A DNA stretch of 7,100 nt from Alphaproteobacteria bacterium. GTDB lineage: Bacteria; Pseudomonadota; Alphaproteobacteria; Micropepsales; Micropepsaceae. The notes below the pieces were generated by a model that had not been told where the DNA came from, did no database searches, and was given only the letters and a program-made list of their open reading frames with translations. The DNA lies in NCBI GenBank assembly GCA_947455695.1, contig CANGRN010000072.1:1-7100 (forward strand), in the 5' to 3' direction. This document shows positions 1 to 6,418 of this stretch, piece by piece (positions within the stretch are counted from its first letter, which is position 1; every line of letters begins with the position of its first letter). Both the position numbers and the translations under genes were made by a program.

Positions 1-411
1 GAGGGCTCCTTCTCCCACGCCGCGACCTATGGCGGTCATCCGGTCGCCGCTGCCGTCGCGCTGCGCATGATCGAGATTATCGAGGAGCGCGATATCTTGG
101 GCCATGTCCGCAAGGTCGCGCCCAGGCTGCAGCAGTTGCTGGCGTCGCTGACCGGACATCCCATGGTGTTCAATATTCGCGGCGTCGGGCTTGGCGGGGC
201 GGTACAACTGCACAGCCGCGCCGGTGCGGTGGGCGCGCGCGGCCAGGCGATGCAGGAGGCGATGATGGCGGAAGGCTTGCTGCTGCGGGTGGTGAAGGAC
301 AGCATCAACTTCGCCCCGCCGTTGATCATTACCGAAGCCGAAGTGGAGGAGCTGTTCGCCCGCTTTTGCCGCGCCCTGGAAACGGTGCAACGTTCGGAAG
401 GTGCGGCGTGA
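1..411 (+). CDS. Class III PLP-dependent aminotransferase, C-terminal part (5' end outside window)
   Basis: The reading frame is open from the first base and ends at TGA 409-411, giving the last 136 residues of a protein whose start lies to the left. The opening residues contain HAATYGGHPVAAAVAL, the typical segment just after the catalytic-lysine region of class III (omega/ornithine-type) aminotransferases. The Thr in this stretch normally contacts the PLP phosphate across the dimer interface. The rest fits the small C-terminal domain: a helix (MIEIIEERDIL), then an RGVGLGGAVQL strand, then a closing NFAPPLIITEAEVEEL segment. The family moves an amino group between an amine or amino acid and a keto acid in the cytoplasm. 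The PLP lysine and the substrate-specificity region are missing, so the substrate cannot be told. The stop overlaps the start of the next gene, so the two are probably co-transcribed and translationally coupled. Family assignment is firm; subfamily is unknown. Confidence 0.9.
   Translation, partial: EGSFSHAATYGGHPVAAAVALRMIEIIEERDILGHVRKVAPRLQQLLASLTGHPMVFNIRGVGLGGAVQLHSRAGAVGARGQAMQEAMMAEGLLLRVVKDSINFAPPLIITEAEVEELFARFCRALETVQRSEGAA
396..401 (+). promoter_or_regulatory. Shine-Dalgarno site that decides the GTG 408 start
   Basis: GGAAGG lies inside the last codons of the aminotransferase gene, 6 bases before GTG 408. It supports the GTG start, which shares four bases (GTGA) with the upstream stop. 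This arrangement is typical of translational coupling. Confidence 0.65.
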
Positions 412-2543
412 GCATTCTTGTTGGATATACCGACCGCTGGTCGGCCCGTGCTGGCGGCCAGATTGCGGTCAAGGTTTCCTCTCCTGGTGGCGATTACCAG
501 GCCGATCTGGTGCGTATCCGCAGCGCCGATCCCAATCCGGCCGGTCCGGGCATGATCTTCGAGAATGTCCCGGCGGCTTTTGCGGGGACCTATCCGGGTC
601 GGGAACAAGAGATCCATAGCGGCTCCTATGGGTTGGTGGCGCTGGATGGCCTGGTGTTGCCGCGGGAATGGACGCTGTCGGTGCGGGTGCAGCCCTGGCT
701 GCTGGATGGACGGCCGCAGGCGGTTCTGTCCCTGTTGGGCGGCAAAGGTCTTTCGCTGCATGTCACCGCAGAAGGCGCAGAACTTGCGGTGGGCGATGCA
801 CGCTGCCGCGTGGCGGCGCCTATGCTGCAGCGGCGCTGGTACGAGTTGCGGGTGATCTGCGATGGCAAATCGCTGCGCCTGGTGCAGACCGCGCTTACGC
901 GGGACTGGGGCGTGGATGGCAGCGGGCAAGCCCAACTGTCCGCCGCAATCGATCCGCCGACGACCTTGCTGCTGGCGGCGGCGCCCGTTGCGGGCGGTTA
1001 TGGCGATCATTTCAATGGCCGGCTGGAACATCCGATGCTGCTGCAAGGCACAGCCGAAGCGGGCGCGCCGCTCGAGCCCGGCGATGTTATCGCCTGGTGG
1101 GATTTCAGCCTGGATATTCCCACCCAGAAGATTTCCGACCGCGGTCCGCATCAGCGGCACGGCGAGCTGGTCAATATGCCCACGCGGGCGATGCGCGGGT
1201 CATCGTGGAACGGCGATGTGCTGAAATGGACCGAGGCGCCCGAGCAGTATGCCGCGGTGCATTTCCATGATGATGATCTCTACGACTGCGACTGGCAGAC
1301 CGATTTCACCTTCAACTTGCCCGCCGATCTGCCCAGCGGCGTTTATGGCATCCGCCTGAGATCAGGGAATGAACAGGACATTGTGCCGGTGTTTGTGCTG
1401 CCACCGCCCGGCGCCGCCGCCGCGAAGGTCGCCATCCTGTTTCCGACCTACACCTATCAGGTGTATGCCAATTTCGAGCGCGACAATTTCGATGAGACGT
1501 TTCGCGCCCGCCGCGCCGCATGGGGCGTCTATCCGCACCATCCCGCCGAGCACAGGGAGTTCGGCCTTTCCACCTACAATTTTCACAGCGACGGCTCCGG
1601 TGTCGGCTTCTCCTCGCTGCGCCGTCCGGTGCTGACCATGCGCGCCGGCCAGATGGCCTATGTCGATCCCAGGGGATCGGGCCTGCGCCATTTCCCCGCC
1701 GACATGCATCTGGCCGCCTGGCTGGACGCGATGGGCATCGCCTGGGACGCCATCACCGACCATGACCTGGAACGCGAAGGCGTGGCGCTGTTGTCGCGCT
1801 ACACCTGCGTCCTGACCGGAACGCATCCGGAGTATCAAAGTATCGGGACCTTGAATGCGGTTCGCGATTATCTGGGTGCAGGCGGCCGGCTTTGTTACAT
1901 GGGCGGCAACGGCTTTTACTGGCGCGTCGCGGTGTCCGGCGCGGTGCCCGATACGCTGGAGCTGCGCCGCACCGAAAGCGGCACTCGCGCCTGGGCGGCC
2001 GAGCCGGGCGAGTATTATCATGCCTTTGACACAGGATATGGCGGGCTGTGGCGGCGCCAAGACCGCACACCGCAAAGCCTGGTTGGTGTCGGCTTCACCG
2101 CCCAGGGCCGTTTTGAAGGCTCCTACTATCGGCGCATGCCGGACTCCTATGCGCCGGACCTTGCCTGGCTATTCGCCGGCATCACCGACGAGACCATCGG
2201 CGGTTTCGGTTTTTCCGGTGGCGGCGCGGCAGGCTTTGAGCTGGACCGCGCCGATGCCGTCTTGGGCACGCCGCCCAATACGCGGTTGCTGGCCCGATCC
2301 GAGGGTCACCAATCGCATTTTGGCGTGACGCTGGAAGACCTGCTGGTGCCGGTCGCCTATGCCTTGCCCGGCAACGCGCCTGATCCGCTCATCCGCGCCG
2401 ACATGGTGTATTTTGAAACGGCCAAGGGCGGCGCGGTGTTCTCCACCGGCTCGATCACCTTTTGCGGCAGCTTGCCGTGGAACAATTTCGACAACCCGAT
2501 CTCCACCTTGCTGCGCAATGTGGTGATGCGGTTCATGACCTAA
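408..2543 (+). CDS. N,N-dimethylformamidase large (beta) subunit-like protein
   Basis: A 711-residue cytoplasmic protein with no signal peptide. I chose GTG 408 because GGAAGG at 396-401 sits 6 bases upstream and the start overlaps the previous stop (GTGA). An upstream TTG at 366 in the same frame would need a long overlap and has no such site. Domains: an N-terminal beta region (about 1-80), a lectin/LamG-like sandwich (about 87-215), an Ig-like stretch (about 272-320), and a C-terminal catalytic region (about 338-711). The catalytic region resembles the beta subunit of N,N-dimethylformamidase, which hydrolyses dimethylformamide to dimethylamine and formate. That enzyme uses mononuclear iron held by two Tyr and one Glu, with a nearby His. 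Candidates here are Tyr348/350/353 in PTYTYQVYANF, Tyr390 in STYNFHSDG, and His473/Glu475 in GTHPEY. The spacing is close to that of the known enzyme as I recall it. The small alpha subunit of the known enzyme is not seen here. The real substrate may be another amide, so the family call is strong and the reaction is inferred. Confidence 0.82.
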   Translation: MSILVGYTDRWSARAGGQIAVKVSSPGGDYQADLVRIRSADPNPAGPGMIFENVPAAFAGTYPGREQEIHSGSYGLVALDGLVLPREWTLSVRVQPWLLDGRPQAVLSLLGGKGLSLHVTAEGAELAVGDARCRVAAPMLQRRWYELRVICDGKSLRLVQTALTRDWGVDGSGQAQLSAAIDPPTTLLLAAAPVAGGYGDHFNGRLEHPMLLQGTAEAGAPLEPGDVIAWWDFSLDIPTQKISDRGPHQRHGELVNMPTRAMRGSSWNGDVLKWTEAPEQYAAVHFHDDDLYDCDWQTDFTFNLPADLPSGVYGIRLRSGNEQDIVPVFVLPPPGAAAAKVAILFPTYTYQVYANFERDNFDETFRARRAAWGVYPHHPAEHREFGLSTYNFHSDGSGVGFSSLRRPVLTMRAGQMAYVDPRGSGLRHFPADMHLAAWLDAMGIAWDAITDHDLEREGVALLSRYTCVLTGTHPEYQSIGTLNAVRDYLGAGGRLCYMGGNGFYWRVAVSGAVPDTLELRRTESGTRAWAAEPGEYYHAFDTGYGGLWRRQDRTPQSLVGVGFTAQGRFEGSYYRRMPDSYAPDLAWLFAGITDETIGGFGFSGGGAAGFELDRADAVLGTPPNTRLLARSEGHQSHFGVTLEDLLVPVAYALPGNAPDPLIRADMVYFETAKGGAVFSTGSITFCGSLPWNNFDNPISTLLRNVVMRFMT

Positions 2544-3271
2544 GGCAGCTTTTCCAGCCCCGTGCCCTTCCACACCGCTTGCGCCTCGGGCCGGGTGATA
2601 TAGGCGAGGAACGCGGCCGCTTCCTCGGGCTGGGCGGCATAGCCCGTCACCGCGCCAGTATAGTCGAAGTGCATTTCCACTTCCTTGGGCATCACGCCCA
2701 CCACCTCAACGCCGGGCACCGTAACCTCTTCCGACATCGGGCCCAGCGCATACTGCACGCCGTCGCGCGCAATGGCCTGGCCCGGTGTGCCGGCAATCGG
2801 CACCGGCTTGACGCCCGCAAAGTCGGGACGCGCCAGAAGTTCGGCGACCATCTTGCCCGCGGCGCTGCCGCGCGTGGGATCGGTGAAGCCCACGCCGCTG
2901 CCGGCGCGCAGCACGGCGATGAATTTGGGCAGGGTCGAGATATCCGGATGCGGGGCGCCGGCCTTGATCGCCAGGCCGAAATTGGCGCGGCCGATGGGCG
3001 TGAAGGGGCCGGGCTTCAGATTGGCCGCAACGTCTTTCAGGTCGGGCAGGGGCAGCAGCACCAGGTCGCCAGGCGTCTTGTCCCTGACATTGTCATGCGC
3101 CCTGGTGACGGTGCCGCCAACTATGGTGACGTTCTTGCCGGTTTCGGCCGTCCAGGACGCGGCCAGGGTGCGCAAGCCCGGATTGGTGCCGCCGGAGGTG
3201 AAAACGGTGATATCGGCCTGGGCGGCGGTGGCCGTCAGCAACAAAGCCGCGGCAGCTGCGGTTTTCCGCAT
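2540..3271 (-). CDS. ModA-like periplasmic solute-binding protein, orphan
   Basis: A 243-residue exported protein. The N-terminus MRKTAAAAALLLTATAAQA is a clear Sec signal peptide, with cleavage predicted after Ala19. The mature protein starts DITVFTSGGTNPGLRTLAAS, which matches the opening of type 2 periplasmic binding proteins of the molybdate-binding (ModA) group. Further matches are PGDLVLLP (about 67-74), GFTDPTRGSAAGKMVAELL (the hinge and second lobe) and the closing AAAFLAYITRPEAQAVW. The Ser-rich oxyanion-binding positions of true ModA are not obvious: TSGGTN replaces the usual AASL-type stretch. Molybdate is therefore not assured as ligand. No ABC permease or ATPase is present in the window. 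ATG 3269-3271 is preceded by AAGGA with a 6-base spacer. The gene lies 72 bases after the VOC gene on the same strand and may share its transcript. Its stop overlaps the stop of the opposing dimethylformamidase-like gene. Confidence 0.8.
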   Translation of the reverse strand: MRKTAAAAALLLTATAAQADITVFTSGGTNPGLRTLAASWTAETGKNVTIVGGTVTRAHDNVRDKTPGDLVLLPLPDLKDVAANLKPGPFTPIGRANFGLAIKAGAPHPDISTLPKFIAVLRAGSGVGFTDPTRGSAAGKMVAELLARPDFAGVKPVPIAGTPGQAIARDGVQYALGPMSEEVTVPGVEVVGVMPKEVEMHFDYTGAVTGYAAQPEEAAAFLAYITRPEAQAVWKGTGLEKLP

Positions 3272-3277
3272 TGTGTT

Positions 3278-3282
3278 TCCTT
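3278..3282 (-). promoter_or_regulatory. Ribosome binding site of the ModA-like gene
   Basis: On the minus strand AAGGA precedes ATG 3271 with a 6-base spacer. It supports the start that gives a complete signal peptide. Confidence 0.6.
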
Positions 3283-3343
3283 CCCCTGTTGGGCAGGCGG
3301 ATACTGCCCCAAAAGAGGGCCCGGCGGGGAATGATTTTGCAGC

Positions 3344-4432
3344 TCAGGGCGCGGGATATTTCCGCAAGGCCTTGGGCTTGTCTGCATTGGCGCCGACCAG
3401 CCTTTTGTCGCGCGTCACCCAGCTGATCTGCAGGCTGAAACCGGCGGGCGTGTCGGTGTGGTAGCTCTGATAGGCCGCCTGATAGATGTCGTCATTCACC
3501 TTCTGATTGTCCGGCCCGATATGGGCGGTGGCGGTATCGGTGGCGGCATGCAGGCCGCGCGCCTCCAGTGCCGCGCGCACCTTCTCCACGTCCCAGGGCG
3601 CGATGCCGTAGGAGACATGATCGATGGTCGCCGCTTCCGGCGGCGGCTGCTGGGCAAGAAAGGGATTGGGGCCGCGGCAGATTACATCGCCCGCATCCCC
3701 GGCCATCATTTCCACCTGGGTGCCTTCATCGAAGGCGCCTTCCCAGCCTAGCAGGTTCGCATAGAAAGACGCGCTGCGCTTGTAGTTGTTGCCGCGATAG
3801 GAAAAGTGATCGAACCACACCGTCTTCCAGCCGGTCGGCGCAAAGGGCGGGGCCAGCGGTTTGGCGGTGGCCGTTTTTTTGCGCGCGGCAAACAGGCCAT
3901 GCGCATTGCAGATCTGCAGCGGCCAGCCGTACGGGTCCTTCACCCAGAAACTTTCAAACGCGCCCCTGTTGTCGGCCACGGGTGTCATGCCGCGGGCTTT
4001 CAATTCCGCGGCGACGGCCTTGGCGTCCCACCGGTCGATGACCCAGCCAAAGTTTCGGATGGCGGCACGCGGTCCACCCGCGGCGAAGCTGTCTGTCGGC
4101 GCTTCGCGGAAGATGCAGTTGCCGATATCGCCGATATCCATTACGGCGCGCTCGCCGTCATCCTCGCGCAGGGTCCAGCCCAGTAGGGCGGCATGGAAGG
4201 CGGCTTCCTTTTTGTAGTCCACCACATCGATGGTGAAGCTTTCCAGCCCCAGGGTCTTCCAGCCCGTGGGCGCGAACACCGGCTTGATAGGTGCCAGCGC
4301 CTGGGCCATCGGCAACGGGCATTTGGGCTGGCCAAAGCCGTCGCGGCAGCCGCCGCTTTGCGCCCAGACCTGGCCGCCAAGCCCCGTGGCTCCCAATGCG
4401 CCCAGCATGGTGCGGCGCGAGAATGATTTCAT
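3344..4432 (-). CDS. Tat-exported protein with two tandem VOC (glyoxalase-fold) domains
   Basis: A 362-residue protein. I prefer ATG 4430-4432 over an in-frame ATG 13 codons upstream (4471). It is preceded by AAGGGG with a 9-base spacer, and it places a twin-arginine motif SRRTML at residues 5-10, followed by a Gly/Ala-rich hydrophobic stretch and a likely cleavage after VWA (residue 24). The mature protein holds two VOC-type domains, about 58-177 and 202-341, each introduced by the same FAPTGWKT sequence (53-60 and 197-204). Each has the family's helix before LLGW (FHAALLGW and FYANLLGW). VOC proteins include glyoxalase I, extradiol dioxygenases and antibiotic-binding proteins, often with a His/Glu metal site. 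Domain 2 keeps possible ligands His209 and His272. Domain 1 lacks a matching His, and neither domain shows the usual C-terminal Glu (DPYGWPLQI and FSLQIS instead). Tat export suggests the protein folds, possibly with a cofactor, before crossing the inner membrane. Function unknown. Confidence 0.8.
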   Translation of the reverse strand: MKSFSRRTMLGALGATGLGGQVWAQSGGCRDGFGQPKCPLPMAQALAPIKPVFAPTGWKTLGLESFTIDVVDYKKEAAFHAALLGWTLREDDGERAVMDIGDIGNCIFREAPTDSFAAGGPRAAIRNFGWVIDRWDAKAVAAELKARGMTPVADNRGAFESFWVKDPYGWPLQICNAHGLFAARKKTATAKPLAPPFAPTGWKTVWFDHFSYRGNNYKRSASFYANLLGWEGAFDEGTQVEMMAGDAGDVICRGPNPFLAQQPPPEAATIDHVSYGIAPWDVEKVRAALEARGLHAATDTATAHIGPDNQKVNDDIYQAAYQSYHTDTPAGFSLQISWVTRDKRLVGANADKPKALRKYPAP

Positions 4433-4513
4433 GGCGCTTTGCCCCTTCCCATGACGTGGCAGCATATACAAGTTTTGGTTATAAGGAGCGGGTCAAAGAC
4501 GGCGGGGGTCGGC
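4433..4513. promoter_or_regulatory. Divergent intergenic region between the double-VOC gene and the GGT-like gene
   Basis: These 81 bases separate two divergent genes and must hold both of their promoters unless transcription reads in from elsewhere. The centre (4462-4484) is clearly more AT-rich than its surroundings. It contains the run CATATACAAG and the palindrome TTATAA (4479-4484). On the minus strand a TTGACC (4491-4496) resembles a -35 box, but the best -10-like hexamer is about 22 bases away, which is too far. I can therefore support the region but not exact promoter boxes. On the plus strand AAGGAG (4483-4488) lies 25 bases before the GGT-like ATG. Confidence 0.45.
4442..4447 (-). 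promoter_or_regulatory. Ribosome binding site deciding the ATG 4432 start of the double-VOC gene
   Basis: On the minus strand AAGGGG lies 9 bases before ATG 4432. It favours this start over the in-frame ATG at 4471, which would put 13 residues in front of the twin-arginine signal. Confidence 0.55.
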
Positions 4514-6397
4514 ATGAAAAAGCACACACGGATCGGGCTTGCGGTCATCGGTCTTTGTCTGTCGGCGGTTGCCGCCGATGCGCAGCTTGTCACCTCCACC
4601 TGCAATGACGGCGCGGCCAATCCGCCGGCCTGTGCGGCGGTGCATGGCGACCGTGCCGATGGCTGGATGGTGCAGGGCCGCTCCGAAGTGATGGGCCGCA
4701 ACGGCATTATCGCCACCAGCCAGCCTTTGGCGGCGCAGGCGGGTCTGGAGATCATGCGCAAGGGCGGCAATGCGGTGGATGCGGCAGTGGCCGCGGCCGC
4801 GGTGCTCAACCTGATCGAGCCGATGAATGTCGGGATGGGCGGCGATCTGTTCGCCATCATCTACACCGCCAAGGATCACAAGCTGCATGTGCTCAATGCC
4901 AGCGGCAAGGCGCCCAGCGGTGAAACCATCGCCTTCCTGAATTCCAAGGGCTACCGCGTCGATCCCGCCAATTGGGGGCCCGGCTCGGGCATGCCCCAGC
5001 GCGGCATTCTTGCCGCCACCGTGCCCGGCGCGGCCTGGGGCTGGCAGGAGGTGCTGGACAAATACGGCACCCGCACCTTCAAGGACGTGCTGGAGCCTGC
5101 CGCCACCTATGCCGAGCAGGGTGTGCCGTTGACCGAGCGCGCCGCCTTCGACTGGCGCCTGCCCGATGCCATCGGACCGGTGCCTTCCGATCCTGCCAAT
5201 TGCTGCACGACGGTCGATCCCGATTCCGTGCGTGCCTGGTACATTAACGGCAAGCAGCCCAGGGCCGGACAGATTTTCCGCAATCCGGATTTGGCAAAGG
5301 CCTTCCGCCTGCTGCAGGCGCAAGGGCGCGATGCTTTCTACAAGGGCGATATCGCCAAGGCCATTGTCGCCAAGGAAAAGGCGCTGGGCGGCACCATGAC
5401 CCTGCAGGACCTGGCCGATTACAAGGGCGAGTGGGTCGAGCCGGTGCTGAGCGACTATAAGGGTTTCACGCTTGCCGAACTGCCGCCGCCCAGCCAGGGC
5501 TTTGCCGCCAACGAGATGCTGAACATCCTGGAAGCCTGCACCGCCAAGGTTTATCCGGGGCAGACTTTGGCGTCGCTGGGTCCCAAGGATGCGCGCTATT
5601 GGCATTTGGTGGTGGAAGCCAAGAAGCTGGCCTATGCCGACATGATCGCCGTCAATGCCGATCCCAATTTCACGCCCGGCCTGAAAGACAAGGTCAAGGC
5701 GCTGACCTCGGCCAGCCACGCGCAAAGCCTGTGCGGCCGGATCGATCCGGCCAAGGCGTCGGTGACCCGTCCGGGCCGCGCCGACGGCGCCGGCGATACC
5801 ATCGTGCTGTCCACGGCCGATCGCTGGGGCAACATGGTGTCGTGGGTAAACAGCAACTTCTCCGGCTTCGGGTCGGGTGTCACCGTCCCGGGCTATGGCT
5901 TCTTCCTGCACAATCGCGGTGGTCTGTTCAGCCTGGATCCCAAAAGCCCCAATGCCATTGTTCCGCACAAGCGGCCGTTCAACACCCTGGCGGCGGCGTT
6001 CCTGATGCACAACGCGTCCGGCCAGCGGATGGCGTTCCAGCTGATGGGCGGCGACATGCAGGCGCAAGGCCACGCCCAGATGGTGGTGAACATGGTGGAT
6101 CTGGGCGCCAACCTGCAGGCCTCCACCGACATGGCGCGCTTCCGGCACGAGCAGGTGCCAAACCTGTTGTCGATGGAATCGCCGCTTTACGAACTGGTCG
6201 GCAGCAAACTGAAGGCCATGGGGCACAAGGTTGTGGCAGTGAACGGTGCGATCGTGGGCGGTTTCCAGGCGATCCTGTTCACGCCCGATCCGAAAGAAGC
6301 GGCGCCCGATCCGTCACCCGCATCGCAGAAGCCGGTCAATGGCATGTACCGGGCGGGTAGCGATCATCGCAAGGATGGCCAGGCATCTGCCTGGTAA
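4514..6397 (+). CDS. Periplasmic gamma-glutamyltransferase/acylase family Ntn hydrolase
   Basis: A 627-residue protein made as a single chain and, in this family, cut autocatalytically into a large and a small subunit. ATG 4514 gives MKKHTRIGLAVIGLCLSAVAADA, a good Sec signal peptide with cleavage after Ala23. An earlier in-frame ATG at 4439 would spoil it. Large-subunit hallmarks are IIATSQPLAAQAGLEIM, KGGNAVDAAVAAA and EPMNVGMGGDLFAIIY. The predicted nucleophile is Thr429 in GDTIVLSTADRWGN, which would start a small subunit of about 199 residues containing NFSGFGSG, HNRGG, KRPFNTL and LMGGDMQAQGH. GDT in place of the TTH of E. coli GGT is common in the wider acylase-like branch. The substrate may therefore be glutathione, another gamma-glutamyl compound or another amide. 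The C-terminus ends with a YRAGSDHRKDG-type tail, also usual in this branch. Several Cys residues in an exported protein could form disulfides. It lies next to a peptide transporter, which fits a role in peptide or glutathione scavenging (inference). Confidence 0.9.
   Translation: MKKHTRIGLAVIGLCLSAVAADAQLVTSTCNDGAANPPACAAVHGDRADGWMVQGRSEVMGRNGIIATSQPLAAQAGLEIMRKGGNAVDAAVAAAAVLNLIEPMNVGMGGDLFAIIYTAKDHKLHVLNASGKAPSGETIAFLNSKGYRVDPANWGPGSGMPQRGILAATVPGAAWGWQEVLDKYGTRTFKDVLEPAATYAEQGVPLTERAAFDWRLPDAIGPVPSDPANCCTTVDPDSVRAWYINGKQPRAGQIFRNPDLAKAFRLLQAQGRDAFYKGDIAKAIVAKEKALGGTMTLQDLADYKGEWVEPVLSDYKGFTLAELPPPSQGFAANEMLNILEACTAKVYPGQTLASLGPKDARYWHLVVEAKKLAYADMIAVNADPNFTPGLKDKVKALTSASHAQSLCGRIDPAKASVTRPGRADGAGDTIVLSTADRWGNMVSWVNSNFSGFGSGVTVPGYGFFLHNRGGLFSLDPKSPNAIVPHKRPFNTLAAAFLMHNASGQRMAFQLMGGDMQAQGHAQMVVNMVDLGANLQASTDMARFRHEQVPNLLSMESPLYELVGSKLKAMGHKVVAVNGAIVGGFQAILFTPDPKEAAPDPSPASQKPVNGMYRAGSDHRKDGQASAW
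6379..6394. terminator. Short perfect hairpin at the 3' end of the GGT-like gene
   Basis: CCAGGCATCTGCCTGG can form a 6-7 base-pair stem just before the TAA at 6395-6397, at the junction of two convergent genes. No run of T follows on either strand, so it is not a standard intrinsic terminator. It may stabilise the 3' end or slow polymerase. The call is weak because it lies within coding sequence. Confidence 0.25.
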
Positions 6398-6418
6398 AGC
6401 CGTCAGCCTGGTAAGGCC
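6389..6418 (+). repeat. Short imperfect direct repeat spanning the convergent gene junction
   Basis: GCCTGGTAAAGCC (6389-6401) is repeated as GCCTGGTAAGGCC (6406-6418), 12 of 13 bases identical, with 4 bases between copies. The first copy contains the stop codon of the GGT-like gene. The second encodes the last residues of the transporter on the other strand. It looks like a small local duplication. Confidence 0.45.

Noticed and set aside
366..407. TTG 366 as the start of the dimethylformamidase-like gene
   Set aside because: It would overlap the aminotransferase by 46 bases and add a 14-residue N-terminus. GTG 408 has a well-spaced GGAAGG and a four-base stop/start overlap.
36..1160. A 374-codon open frame on the minus strand
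   Set aside because: It runs antisense across two well-supported genes. The product is Arg/Gln/His-rich low-complexity sequence typical of a shadow frame.
1362..2075. A 237-codon minus-strand open frame inside the dimethylformamidase-like gene
   Set aside because: It lies opposite the catalytic region and shows no family motif.
2462..3334. A 290-codon plus-strand open frame opposite the ModA-like gene
   Set aside because: It is antisense to a gene with a signal peptide, ribosome binding site and recognisable fold. Its own sequence looks like reverse-frame bias.
3272..3343. GCCC/GGGC inverted repeat between the VOC and ModA-like genes as a terminator
   Set aside because: The stem is only four base pairs with a seven-base loop and no following T-run on the minus strand. 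It is too weak to call.
4493..6226. A 577-codon open frame on the minus strand opposite the GGT-like gene
   Set aside because: It is a shadow of high-GC codon bias. Its translation is rich in His, Arg, Gly and Gln with no recognisable domain, and the plus strand carries a clear enzyme with all motifs and a signal peptide.
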